This document shows positions 17,084 to 25,903 of a DNA stretch of 64,000 nt, one piece after another (the first letter of the stretch is position 1; every line of letters begins with the position of its first letter). A program made the translations under genes and the position numbers. The notes under the pieces were generated by a model that was given only the letters and a program-made list of their open reading frames with translations, had not been told where the DNA came from and did no database searches. Source of the stretch: Martinezella rhizogenes (lineage in GTDB: Bacteria > Pseudomonadota > Alphaproteobacteria > Rhizobiales > Rhizobiaceae); the NCBI RefSeq assembly GCF_027460065.1, contig NZ_JAPYZZ010000004.1, positions 205,812 to 269,811 of the forward strand, written 5' to 3'.

Positions 17084-17986
17084 ATGGCAATGCCATTGGA
17101 CTGGGATAAACTGCGCATTTTTCATGCCGCAGCCGAAGCGGGGTCTTTCACCCACGCTGCCGACAAGCTGCATTTGTCCCAGTCGGCCATCAGCCGTCAG
17201 GTCAGCGCACTGGAGCAGGATGTAGGCGTCAAGCTATTCCATCGCCATGCGCGCGGCCTCATCCTCACCGAACAGGGCGAACTGCTGTATCGCACCGCCC
17301 ATGACGTGCTGCTGAAGCTCGAAACGGTGAAGATGCAGCTCACCGAAACGACGGAGAAGCCGAGCGGCAAGCTGCGCGTGACGACGACGGTTGGTCTCGG
17401 CCAGGGCTGGCTGACGGACAAGGTGCAGGAATTCCTGCAACTCTATCCGGAAATGTCGATCCAGCTCATCCTCGACAACGAGGAACTGGACGTGAACATG
17501 CGCCATGCCGATTGCGCCATCCGCCTGCGCCAGCCGCAGCAGTCGGACCTTATCCAGCGCAAGCTGTTCACGGTGCACATGCACGTCTATGCCGCACCGT
17601 CCTACATCAATCGCCATGGCGAGCCGCAGTCGGTCGAAGATCTCGACAATCACCGCATCATTTCCTTTGGCGAACCCGCGCCTAACTATCTGCTCGACGT
17701 TAACTGGCTGGAAAATGCCGGACGATCTTCCGACAACACGCGCATTCCACATCTGCAGATCAACAGCCAGACCTCGATCAAGCGTGCGTGCCTGCTGGGG
17801 ATAGGCATTGCCTGTTTGCCTGATTATATCGTCGGTCGCGATCCCGGCCTCATCCAGCTTTCGCTCGCCGCAGATATTCCGTCATTCGATACCTACTTCT
17901 GCTATCCGGACGAAATGAAAAATGCGGCCAAGCTGAAAGCTTTCCGTGACTTCATCGTCGCCAAGGCGCGGAACTGGAACTTCTGA
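17084..17986 (+). CDS. lsrB: LysR-family regulator LsrB/VtlR
   Basis: A 300-residue LysR-type regulator with an N-terminal winged helix (LRIFHAAAEAGSFTHAADKL, LSQSAISRQVSALEQDVGVK) and a substrate-binding-like effector domain. Its place directly after trxB and before twin AbcR-type sRNAs identifies it as LsrB (Sinorhizobium) or VtlR (Agrobacterium, Brucella), a regulator of envelope, oxidative-stress and host-interaction functions that in Brucella and Agrobacterium activates an abcR gene. Cysteines near residues 144, 236 and 244 could serve in redox sensing, as reported for LsrB. It is probably cotranscribed with trxB. Confidence 0.9.
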   Translation: MAMPLDWDKLRIFHAAAEAGSFTHAADKLHLSQSAISRQVSALEQDVGVKLFHRHARGLILTEQGELLYRTAHDVLLKLETVKMQLTETTEKPSGKLRVTTTVGLGQGWLTDKVQEFLQLYPEMSIQLILDNEELDVNMRHADCAIRLRQPQQSDLIQRKLFTVHMHVYAAPSYINRHGEPQSVEDLDNHRIISFGEPAPNYLLDVNWLENAGRSSDNTRIPHLQINSQTSIKRACLLGIGIACLPDYIVGRDPGLIQLSLAADIPSFDTYFCYPDEMKNAAKLKAFRDFIVAKARNWNF

Positions 17987-18184
17987 CGTAAAAATAATCG
18001 ACGTCGAAGAATAATCTTCGAAATTCAAGGTCTTACAAAGACAGAAGCAAGAGGAGGGCGCAGGTGCCCCTCTCCAGCTTTGCACATAAAATATACCGGA
18101 AATATCGAGGGCTGCGTGACACGCATGCCTGACCTGCACAAAAAAGAGTTGTTTCGTGCACAAAAAAACACCAAATAGCTCTCA
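17987..18184 (+). promoter_or_regulatory. lsrB 3' end and promoter region of the first AbcR sRNA
   Basis: A small hairpin (TCGAAGA 18004-18010, TCTTCGA 18015-18021) follows lsrB. Farther down TGCACAAAAAA occurs twice (18135-18145, 18157-18167), spaced 22 bp apart, two helical turns. TTGTTT (18149-18154), 17 nt, and AAATAG (18172-18177) form a plausible promoter with transcription starting near 18185. The repeats overlap it and may be regulator sites. Confidence 0.5.
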
Positions 18185-18300
18185 GTTGATGCACACGGTG
18201 GCTTTTCCTCCCAGTTCCACCGCATCAGCTGTTCCCCTCTGGAGGTTTTTGACCTTCACACTTAAAGGGCCCTGGATCTATCCGGCGGCCCTCTTTTTTT
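18185..18300 (+). ncRNA. AbcR-type small regulatory RNA, first copy
   Basis: About 116 nt. A 5' stem (GATGC...GCATC, 18187-18225) is followed by a 33-nt single-stranded and partly hairpin segment at 18226-18258, then an intrinsic terminator: AGGGCC (18266-18271), loop, GGCCCT (18287-18292) and a T tract ending at 18300. The 33-nt segment is identical in the second sRNA. Its CUGUUCCCCUCU stretch can pair with Shine-Dalgarno regions, the known mode of AbcR RNAs, which with Hfq repress ABC-transporter mRNAs (AbcR1 controls GABA uptake in A. tumefaciens). The 5' end is inferred from promoter spacing. Which copy is AbcR1 cannot be settled from sequence alone. Confidence 0.87.
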
Positions 18301-18340
18301 ACCCGCAAGAATTTTCTCCAAATTGGCGAAATATCGCATG

Positions 18341-18359
18341 ATGCAACCTTGTTTTGCAT
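18341..18359 (+). promoter_or_regulatory. Inverted repeat upstream of the second AbcR sRNA
   Basis: ATGCAA (18341-18346), seven bases, TTGCAT (18354-18359) is a perfect inverted repeat about 25-44 nt before the expected start of the second sRNA. Its size and place suit a LysR-type activator; LsrB/VtlR, encoded just upstream, is the natural candidate because VtlR activates abcR2 in related bacteria. Assignment is inference. Confidence 0.5.
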
Positions 18360-18383
18360 TATTGCCACTCCCATATTTTAGTA

Positions 18384-18485
18384 AGCTGTCACGCTCGCCC
18401 AAGGCACGCGACAGCTGTTCCCCTCTGGAGGTTTTTGACCTTCAAACTTGTCAGGCCGCGGAGACATCCAGCGGCCTTCTTTTTT
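18384..18485 (+). ncRNA. AbcR-type small regulatory RNA, second copy
   Basis: About 102 nt. A 5' hairpin (GCTGTC...GACAGC, 18385-18415) is followed by the 33-nt segment shared with the first sRNA (18412-18444), then a terminator: AGGCCGC (18453-18459), loop, GCGGCCT (18471-18477) and T-rich tail. The TATTTT at 18374-18379 is a possible -10. Outside the shared core and the terminator layout the two sRNAs differ, so they should share seed-based targets but be regulated separately. Confidence 0.87.
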
Positions 18486-18545
18486 GGAACCGTCTGCCCG
18501 CTCCCCACTGTCCTCACAGAGACGTGACTTGTATATCGAAAATGG

Positions 18546-18561
18546 CCGATATACATATCGG
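18546..18561. promoter_or_regulatory. Probable ArsR-family operator
   Basis: CCGATAT (18546-18552), two bases, ATATCGG (18555-18561): an inverted repeat ending 2 nt before the ATG of the ArsR gene. Binding there would block transcription or initiation, suggesting autoregulation. A related TATATCG lies just upstream (near 18532-18538). Confidence 0.6.
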
Positions 18562-18563
18562 TC

Positions 18564-18878
18564 ATGTCAGATATTAAAGAAGCACAGATGAACCCGGAGG
18601 AAGTCCTCAAGGCCCTTTCACACCCGGCAAGGCTGAAATTTCTGGAATGGCTGAAAAGCCCTGAAAGTCATTTCTGTCAGGAACATCCGCTCAGCATGGG
18701 CGTGTGCGCCAACCAGTTTCAGATCAGCGGCCTGTCGCAATCCACCGTCTCTTCGCATCTGGCGGTGCTGCAGGCAGCTGGCCTTATCCGGTCGAAAAAG
18801 GTCGGGCAATGGGTGTTTTTCGAACGCAACGAAGAAACCATCGATGCCTTCCGCAATTATCTGCAAGCCAATCTCTGA
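18564..18878 (+). CDS. ArsR-family transcriptional regulator
   Basis: A 104-residue winged-helix repressor. The core (VLKALSHPARLKFLEWLKSP ... LSQSTVSSHLAVLQAAGLI ... VGQWVFFERNE) is standard ArsR. Cysteines occur at FCQEHP and GVCANQ, but no CxC metal motif is present, so a thiol-reactive or organic signal is as likely as a metal. Start at ATG 18564, right after a palindrome; an in-frame ATG at 18588 with AGCACAG upstream is the alternative. The Old Yellow Enzyme gene 122 nt downstream suggests a repressor sensing reactive electrophiles, analogous in role to NemR of E. coli, though from another family. Confidence 0.85.
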   Translation: MSDIKEAQMNPEEVLKALSHPARLKFLEWLKSPESHFCQEHPLSMGVCANQFQISGLSQSTVSSHLAVLQAAGLIRSKKVGQWVFFERNEETIDAFRNYLQANL

Positions 18879-18900
18879 GCCTCCCAAGCTTTGAGCCCCG

Positions 18901-18943
18901 GGGTGCCGGACTGGAAACCGCAGCGGTTTTCGTTCCGGCACCC
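18901..18943 (+). other. Strong hairpin between arsR-type gene and nemA
   Basis: GGGTGCCGGA (18901-18910) pairs with TCCGGCACCC (18934-18943). No T tract follows (GAAAAAC), so it is more likely an mRNA-stabilising or processing structure than a terminator; it would separate expression of the two genes. Confidence 0.55.
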
Positions 18944-19000
18944 GAAAAACAAAGCGCGCCTGCCGCGCAATTTCGCCAACCGACCAGAAAGTGAAGTCGC

Positions 19001-20113
19001 ATGACCAGTCTTTTCGAACCGGCACAGGCCGGCGATATCGCACTCGCCAACCGTATCGTCATGGCTCCCCTCACCCGCAACCGTTCGCCGGGGGCAATTC
19101 CCAACAATCTCAACGCCACCTATTACGAGCAGCGCGCCACGGCCGGGCTGATCGTCACCGAAGGCACGCCGATTTCCCAGCAAGGTCAGGGTTACGCCGA
19201 CGTTCCGGGTCTCTACAAGCAGGAAGCGATCGCGGGCTGGAAACAGGTCACCGACGGCGTACATTCGGCCGGCGGCAAGATCGTTGCGCAGATCTGGCAT
19301 GTGGGCCGCATTTCCCACACCTCGCTGCAGCCGCATGGCGGCCAGCCGGTCGCACCATCAGCCATTCCCGCCAAGTCGAAGACCTATATCATCAATGATG
19401 ACGGCACCGGCGCCTTTGCCGAAACCTCCGAGCCGCGCGCGCTCACCATCGACGATATCGGCCTCATCCTCGAGGATTACCGCAGTGGCGCACGCGCAGC
19501 ACTCGAAGCCGGGTTCGACGGTGTCGAAATCCATGCCGCCAATGGTTATTTGATCGAGCAGTTCCTGAAATCCAGCACTAACCAGCGCACGGATGATTAC
19601 GGTGGCTCGATCAAAAACCGCGCCCGTTTCCTGCTGGAAGTTGTCGATGCGGTTGCGGAAGAGATCGGCGCCGGCCGCACCGGCATCCGCCTCTCCCCCG
19701 TCACTCCGGCCAACGATATTTTCGAAGCCGACCCGCAGCCGCTTTACAATTACGTGGTGGAAGAACTCGGCAAGCGCAATCTCGCCTTCATCCATGTGGT
19801 CGAGGGCGCAACGGGCGGACCGCGTGATTTCAAACAGGGCGATAAGCCCTTCGATTACGCAGCCTTCAAGGCGGCCTATCGCAACGCCGGCGGCAAGGGC
19901 CTGTGGATTGCCAATAATGGTTACGACCGTGAGAGCGCCATCGAAGCCGTGGAAAGCGGCAAGGTCGATGCCGTCGCCTTCGGCAAGGCTTTCATCGCCA
20001 ATCCGGATCTGGTGCGCCGCTTCAAGGACAGCGCGCCCCTGAACGAACCGAACCAGCCGACCTTCTATGGCGGCGGAGCCGAAGGTTACACCGACTATCC
20101 GGCACTCGGCTGA
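19001..20113 (+). CDS. nemA: Old Yellow Enzyme-family alkene reductase (NemA type)
   Basis: FMN-dependent, NAD(P)H-driven reductase of activated double bonds, N-ethylmaleimide or nitroesters. The 370-residue TIM barrel shows ANRIVMAPLTRNRSPG at the N-terminus, the HVGRISH segment, the FDGVEIHAANGYLIEQFLKS signature with the active-site His/Asn pair, TDDYGGSIKNRARFLLEV, and VDAVAFGKAFIANPDLV. These are typical of OYE class I enzymes such as NemA and XenB. ATG 19001 has a weak GTGAAG site. It is probably controlled by the ArsR-type gene upstream. Confidence 0.93.
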   Translation: MTSLFEPAQAGDIALANRIVMAPLTRNRSPGAIPNNLNATYYEQRATAGLIVTEGTPISQQGQGYADVPGLYKQEAIAGWKQVTDGVHSAGGKIVAQIWHVGRISHTSLQPHGGQPVAPSAIPAKSKTYIINDDGTGAFAETSEPRALTIDDIGLILEDYRSGARAALEAGFDGVEIHAANGYLIEQFLKSSTNQRTDDYGGSIKNRARFLLEVVDAVAEEIGAGRTGIRLSPVTPANDIFEADPQPLYNYVVEELGKRNLAFIHVVEGATGGPRDFKQGDKPFDYAAFKAAYRNAGGKGLWIANNGYDRESAIEAVESGKVDAVAFGKAFIANPDLVRRFKDSAPLNEPNQPTFYGGGAEGYTDYPALG

Positions 20114-20123
20114 TAAACCGAAG

Positions 20124-20156
20124 CGCCGCACCGCCCCTTGGCTGTGCGGCGTTTTT
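20124..20156 (+). terminator. nemA terminator
   Basis: CGCCGCAC (20124-20131) pairs with GTGCGGCG (20144-20151), followed by TTTTTCTTT. It sits just before the convergent DUF6220 gene. Confidence 0.88.
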
Positions 20157-20159
20157 CTT

Positions 20160-20552
20160 TCAGCGCGGGGCTCTGGCCTGCCGCGCGGCAAAATCCGAGA
20201 ACGCACCCATGACGAAGGCATTGGGCACATGCAGCGCCTGCAGCAAGCCATTGCCCGTTTCCCGGCCAATGCTCATCAACGCCACCTGCAGACAATAGAT
20301 GGCAAGCAGCACCAGCGAACGGGCAAGGTTCGGCCGCAGATCATCATAACGCAGCGCAAGGACCACCAGTGAGATGATGGGAATGGCGATGAAGATACCA
20401 AGCCCCTTGTGCAGCGAAAGCAGCGACCCGTCATAATAGATCGACAGCCCGGCCAGCAGCACCTGCGCGAAAATCAGCACCGGCACCACAGCCGACACCA
20501 CGGCAAAGATACGGCGTTGCCCAGATGATCCACTCGTCGCCGTGCCCATCAC
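20160..20552 (-). CDS. Small membrane protein, DUF6220-like
   Basis: About 130 residues with four predicted membrane helices (IFAVVSAVVPVLIFAQVLLAG, GLGIFIAIPIISLVVLAL, LVLLAIYCLQVALMSIG, and a weaker fourth) and a histidine at LSLHKGLG, like the DUF6220 family, which is uncharacterised. The stop codon of the SDR gene overlaps the start (GTGATG), so the two are translationally coupled; GTG 20552 or ATG 20549 can serve as start. The role presumably belongs with that of the reductase. Confidence 0.7.
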   Translation of the reverse strand: MMGTATSGSSGQRRIFAVVSAVVPVLIFAQVLLAGLSIYYDGSLLSLHKGLGIFIAIPIISLVVLALRYDDLRPNLARSLVLLAIYCLQVALMSIGRETGNGLLQALHVPNAFVMGAFSDFAARQARAPR

Positions 20553-21586
20553 ACCCTGCCCCCGGCATCGACCGGATGGTGAAGGCCGGCCGGCTCCCGC
20601 GCCTGTTCGATGCAGCCAAGGCTTGCCAATGTCGCCGATACCGCAATATCAACAGGCGTCTTTGGCTCCGCGCCGAGGAAATCCGTAAGCTTGGCGTTGC
20701 TCATGCGGATCGGCATCTGCCAGAGATATTGCATTTCCAGCACTTCGCGGGACAGGGGAACAAAGGGTGCGGCCAACTTGATGCCGAACCAGGATAGCCG
20801 CCGCATCTTGACCGGATGGCCGGCAGCCCGCTCGATGGCTGCGATTAATTGCAGCCCGTCGAAATCCCAGAAACCTTCCATATGGTATACGGCAAAAGCA
20901 GGAAGTTCACCCGAACGATCCAGCAGCCGCCCGATCGTCTCAGCGACATCAGGCAGATAGGCCCATTGATGCCCGGCATGGGGTGCGGCGGGGTTCTGGA
21001 CGCTGCGCACCGGTTTGCCCGGCCGCACCAGCATTTGCGAAAACCAGTTGTTTTTCGCATCCGGCCCGAAAAAATCCCCGGCGCGGACGATCAGCACCGG
21101 CACACCGCGCATCGACGCCATCTTCAGCCGCCGCTCCATCTCCACGCGCAGCGCGCCTTTACGGGTGAAAGGTTTCTGCGGGCTGTCCTCCGTCAGCAGC
21201 GGAAAGGCATCCGGCCCGAAATTATAGACGCTGCCCGGAAACACGATCCTCGCTCCGCAGGCTTCGGCGGCGGCAATGGTGTTGTCGAGCATCGGCAGCA
21301 CCTGCACGTCCCAATCGCGATATCCGGGAGGATTGACCGCATGGACGATGAGCTTGGCGCCCTTCGCGGCTTCCATCACATCCTGCCGGTTCATCACCTC
21401 GCCGGTCACGCGCTCGATGCCTTCAGACGCACCGGCCACCACACGCTGGCGCGTCAGCGCGCGCACCTGCCAGCCACGTTGCAGCAGCATCTTCGAGACT
21501 TGGCTGCCGACACCGCCATTCGCGCCCAGGACCAGGGCCAGGGGGCCACTATTCTCTGCTGTGTTTGCATGGTTTTCATATATCAT
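20549..21586 (-). CDS. NAD(P)-binding SDR/epimerase-like oxidoreductase
   Basis: A 345-residue extended short-chain dehydrogenase/epimerase-type protein. The N-terminal Rossmann motif is LVLGANGGVGSQVSKMLL; NPPGYRDW and FPGSVYNFG follow the NAD-epimerase pattern (the usual YxxxK is replaced by SVYNFG, so it may be an atypical member). No substrate can be named. ATG 21586 is preceded by AAGGAGTAACCGTG, a strong ribosome site. It is divergent from a LysR gene that is likely its regulator and coupled to the DUF6220 gene. Confidence 0.8.
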   Translation of the reverse strand: MIYENHANTAENSGPLALVLGANGGVGSQVSKMLLQRGWQVRALTRQRVVAGASEGIERVTGEVMNRQDVMEAAKGAKLIVHAVNPPGYRDWDVQVLPMLDNTIAAAEACGARIVFPGSVYNFGPDAFPLLTEDSPQKPFTRKGALRVEMERRLKMASMRGVPVLIVRAGDFFGPDAKNNWFSQMLVRPGKPVRSVQNPAAPHAGHQWAYLPDVAETIGRLLDRSGELPAFAVYHMEGFWDFDGLQLIAAIERAAGHPVKMRRLSWFGIKLAAPFVPLSREVLEMQYLWQMPIRMSNAKLTDFLGAEPKTPVDIAVSATLASLGCIEQAREPAGLHHPVDAGGRV

Positions 21587-21614
21587 CACGGTTACTCCTT
21601 CTTCTGAACTGGAG

Positions 21615-21634
21615 TATCGGCGCAATGCGCGATA
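21615..21634. promoter_or_regulatory. Candidate LysR operator in divergent promoter
   Basis: TATCGGCGC, AAT, then GCGCGATA forms an imperfect palindrome midway between the SDR gene (start 21586) and the LysR gene (start 21677), the usual place for a LysR activator site. Confidence 0.45.
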
Positions 21635-21676
21635 TACGAAATTATCGAAATAGGTGGAGCGGCCATACAAAATTTT

Positions 21677-22621
21677 ATGACCAAAAACCGTGATGTCAGC
21701 TGGGATTTTTACCGCACCTTCCTCAGCGTGCTGCGTGACGGCTCGCTTTCCGCCGCCGCGCGCGAACTCGGCATCACCCAGCCGACGGCAGGGCGGCACA
21801 TTGGCGCGCTGGAAGAGGCCGTCGGTTTTCCGCTGTTCATCCGCTCACCGCACGGGCTGATGCCGACGGAGGCCGCCCTGGCACTCAGGCCCTATGCGGA
21901 AAATCTGGCAGCGACGGCCGCGGCCCTCATGCGCGCGGCCTCCGGCGAGGTCGGCAAGATCGAAGGCACCGTGCGCATCAGCGCATCGGATATTATCGGC
22001 GTGGAAATGCTGCCGCCGATCGTCGCCGCCATGCAGGATGTTCACCCCCGGCTTGAAATCGAGCTTTCGCTCTCCGACACGCTGGAAGACCTGTTGCGGC
22101 GAGAGGCCGATATCGCCATTCGCATGACCGAACCGCTGCAGGATGCGATCGTCATGCGCTACATCGGCAATTTCCGTCTGGGATTTCATGCGACACGCGA
22201 CTATCTGGCAAAAGCCGGCATTCCCGAAAGCATGGAAGAGTTGGACCAGCACCGGCTGATCGGTTTCGACCGCAAGACGCCCTTTATCAGGGCGGCCATC
22301 CAGCGGATGCGTTCGCTCGATCCTGACATACCCGATATTGAAGATATCTCCTTCGAAATCCGCGCCGACAGCAACCTTGCCCAGCTTGCCATGATCCGCG
22401 CCAGCGCGGGTATCGGCGTCTGCCAGATCGGCCTCGCGCGCAAGGACCCCCGGCTTGTTCAAGTCCTGCCTGATATAGACATTCCGCTGCACACCTGGGT
22501 GGCGATGCACGAAAATCTCAAGACCTCACCGCGGTGCCGCGCCGTTTTCAGTGCCTTGGTCGAGGGTCTGAAAGCCCATCTCAAGGAGACCGATCCGAAC
22601 GCCCCGCCGAAACGGCGTTAG
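21677..22621 (+). CDS. LysR-family transcriptional regulator
   Basis: A 314-residue LysR-type regulator: winged helix at residues 10-68 (FYRTFLSVLRDGSLSAAARE, LGITQPTAGRHIGALEEAVG), then an effector domain (SASDIIGVEMLPPIVAAM; ADIAIRMTEP). Divergent from the SDR-DUF6220 operon, so a local activator role is likely. Its stop codon TAG at 22619-22621 lies on the very edge of a large inverted repeat, raising the possibility that the C-terminus was reset by insertion of that element. Confidence 0.88.
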   Translation: MTKNRDVSWDFYRTFLSVLRDGSLSAAARELGITQPTAGRHIGALEEAVGFPLFIRSPHGLMPTEAALALRPYAENLAATAAALMRAASGEVGKIEGTVRISASDIIGVEMLPPIVAAMQDVHPRLEIELSLSDTLEDLLRREADIAIRMTEPLQDAIVMRYIGNFRLGFHATRDYLAKAGIPESMEELDQHRLIGFDRKTPFIRAAIQRMRSLDPDIPDIEDISFEIRADSNLAQLAMIRASAGIGVCQIGLARKDPRLVQVLPDIDIPLHTWVAMHENLKTSPRCRAVFSALVEGLKAHLKETDPNAPPKRR

Positions 22622-22862
22622 AGTTTGTCCATTCACAGCGGACCCCAAGGCGCGTGCGGCTTACCCCCCTCTGCCCTGCCGGGCATCTCCCCCTCAAGGG
22701 GGGAGATCGGCAAGAGGCCCTTTCATCGCTTCATTCTCAAGCGTCCAGAAGTGCGAAACCTTGCCGCAGATCGATCTCCCCCCTTGAGGGGGAGATGCCC
22801 GGCAGGGCAGAGGGCGGTAAAGCCGCACGCACCTCCGGTCCACTGTGAATGGACAAACTCTT
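22620..22862. repeat. Large MITE-like inverted repeat
   Basis: About 243 bp. The outer ends (AGAGTTTGTCCATTCACAG and its complement ending at 22853) are inverted, as are the inner parts: a CTGCCCTGCCGGGCATCTCC arm with CCCCTCAAGGGGGGAGATCG continuing, against the mirrored run at 22771-22812. The ~60-nt centre is unique. No open reading frame is credible inside. The inner arm is a known style of Rhizobiales intergenic palindrome; the whole could fold into one long stem. It fills most of the gap from 22622 to 22934. Confidence 0.82.
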
Positions 22863-22934
22863 GAAAGCCACTATCTAGCCGGCCGTCATCAAAACACCGC
22901 AGGACCACTTCTCCAGAAATCCGCAGCCCACCCG

Positions 22935-23201
22935 TCAAAACGGTCTGGCCTGATCCGTTGTCTTGTCCACCACCTCGGCTTCCGGCCGGTCTCCGCCCTG
23001 GCTATATTCCTCATGCCATTGGCCGCGCTCGTCCTGATAGCTGATTTCCTCGTCATCGCCCCCCACCTGCTGTTCGGCGGCGACGATGCGCGCGGCTTCA
23101 ACGGCATCGGCATAGGTCGGGAAAGTTTCGGAATAGGCGCCGTTCATGCGGTAGGCGAAACCTCCGTCATGTTCGACGATTTCATACACCACTTTGGTCA
23201 T
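22935..23201 (-). CDS. DUF2188 domain-containing protein
   Basis: A small soluble protein of 88 residues. The MTKVVYEIVEHDGGFAYRMNG, ETFPTYADAVEAARIVAAEQ layout is that of DUF2188, where a short beta hairpin is followed by a helix. The tail is acidic and ends in KTTDQARPF. ATG 23201 is preceded by AGGAGGACCATGC. The function is unknown; the family is often linked to stress genes. It stands alone between a repeat and the antiporter gene. Confidence 0.75.
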   Translation of the reverse strand: MTKVVYEIVEHDGGFAYRMNGAYSETFPTYADAVEAARIVAAEQQVGGDDEEISYQDERGQWHEEYSQGGDRPEAEVVDKTTDQARPF

Positions 23202-23396
23202 GCATGGTCCTCCTGTTTCGGTAGGCGACATGGCAACCACAACCGCGCTTCAAGCATTGCACCCGACGGGGACACCGCGGCATGAACAGCATGTCCTGCG
23301 ACATCACTATCCTACCAAAAGCATTCAAGCGCAAATCCTGCTTGATCTGAGGGAAGATAAGTCACAGCCTAAGCCTGTCAGGGGGAAGGGAAATCG

Positions 23397-24512
23397 ATGG
23401 TGGGTTCTATTCTGAAACAGGAGCGCATGCTGCTTCTGGCAATACCGGCGGCAATCTTCGCATATATGGCGGAACATGCGATATTCGAAGCGGGAAAGAC
23501 GGCGGGGCTGATTGCCGCAATCGTGCTCATCGGGCTCATCGTTCTCGTTTCGATGCGGGTTGCCCATCACGCTGAAATTCTTGCCGCCAAGGTCGGCGAT
23601 CCCTATGGCACGATGATCCTGACGCTCTCGGCGGTCGCCGTGGAAGTGCTGATCCTTGCCATCATCATGAGCGAATCCAGTTCGCCAACGCTGGTGCGCG
23701 ATACCATCTACTCCGCCGTCATGATCGACATCAACGGCATCCTGGGGCTCGCCGCCCTGCTCGGCGGTCTGCGCCACGGCGAACAGCCCTATAATGACGA
23801 TTCCGGCAGGACCTATGGCGTGATGATCCTCACCGCCATGGGCATTTCGATGATCGTGCCGGAATTCATTCCGCAACAGAGCTGGCACGTCTATTCCGCC
23901 TTCACCATCGTCGCGATGATCGCGCTCTATGCGCTCTTCCTCAAGATGCAGGTCGGTCCGCACAGCTATTTCTTCAGCTATACCTACCCCAAGAAGCCTC
24001 GTCCCGCCGGCCAGTCCGGGCAGACATCGGGCAGCCATGCAGAGGATGAAGATGAGGGCAGCGTGCCGCTCTCCATCGGCCTCATCATTGCCGGCGTGGT
24101 GCTGATCGGCGTGCTGGCGGAATTCATGTCGGCCTTCCTCAGCGAAAGCCTTGAAGGAACCAGTGCACCGCCCGCCCTTATGGCAGTGGTGGTTGCCACG
24201 ATCTCCGCATCGCCGGAAATCCTAACCGCGCTCCGCTCCGCCCTGCGCAATCGCATGCAGGCCGTGGTCAACATCGCCATGGGCGCATCGCTGTCGACGG
24301 TGATCCTGACCGTGCCGGTCATGGAGGGCATTGCGCTCTATACCGGCCAGCCCTTCATCATGGCGATGACGCCGGTTCAGACCGTCATGGTCTTCATCAC
24401 CCTCATCGCCGCGGCCATCAACCTCAATGACGGTGAGACCAATGCGATCGAGGGGATGACGCATTTCATTCTCTTCGCCACCTTCATCATGCTGCTATTC
24501 CTCGGCCTCTGA
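23397..24512 (+). CDS. chaA: ChaA-type calcium (sodium)/proton antiporter
   Basis: A 371-residue inner-membrane cation exchanger of the CaCA superfamily with about 11 helices. The two inverted alpha-repeats are visible: GDPYGTMILTLSAVAVEVLI near residue 75 and an ATISASPEILTALRSALRNR segment near residue 262, whose glutamates sit in the ion path. A cytoplasmic loop with an acidic run (HAEDEDEGS) near residue 220 resembles the regulatory loop of ChaA. The start is ATG 23397, after GGGGGAAGGG. Likely role is export of Ca2+ or Na+ at alkaline pH. Confidence 0.88.
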   Translation: MVGSILKQERMLLLAIPAAIFAYMAEHAIFEAGKTAGLIAAIVLIGLIVLVSMRVAHHAEILAAKVGDPYGTMILTLSAVAVEVLILAIIMSESSSPTLVRDTIYSAVMIDINGILGLAALLGGLRHGEQPYNDDSGRTYGVMILTAMGISMIVPEFIPQQSWHVYSAFTIVAMIALYALFLKMQVGPHSYFFSYTYPKKPRPAGQSGQTSGSHAEDEDEGSVPLSIGLIIAGVVLIGVLAEFMSAFLSESLEGTSAPPALMAVVVATISASPEILTALRSALRNRMQAVVNIAMGASLSTVILTVPVMEGIALYTGQPFIMAMTPVQTVMVFITLIAAAINLNDGETNAIEGMTHFILFATFIMLLFLGL

Positions 24513-24525
24513 CCGAAACGAAAAA

Positions 24526-24552
24526 AGCCCGGCATCGCTGCCGGGCTTCTTC
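24526..24552. terminator. Bidirectional terminator, chaA and aminotransferase
   Basis: AGCCCGGCA (24526-24534), loop TCGC, TGCCGGGCT (24539-24547), with A-rich sequence on the left and TCTTC on the right. It lies between convergent genes. Confidence 0.85.
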
Positions 24553-24572
24553 ATTCAATATCACGAGAGCGA

Positions 24573-25787
<1,215 letters not shown>

Positions 25788-25840
25788 CTATTGGGGTTGA
25801 CATCGGCAGAGGCTGGAAATCTTGTCTGCTACGGCAATTT

Positions 25841-25862
25841 CTATGTCGAAAGACGGACATAG
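25841..25862. promoter_or_regulatory. Inverted repeat upstream of aatA
   Basis: CTATGTC (25841-25847), eight bases, GACATAG (25856-25862). The arms are perfect. On the minus strand a TTGACC lies just upstream (near 25873-25868), so this could be an operator over the promoter or a leader hairpin. Confidence 0.4.
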
Positions 25863-25903
25863 TTTCAAGGTCAAAAGCCGGCTTATCTGCTGCATCGGAG
25901 AAT

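Noticed and set aside
22620-22862. A coding gene inside the large inverted repeat
   Set aside because: Frames here are short and their translations reflect the palindrome only.
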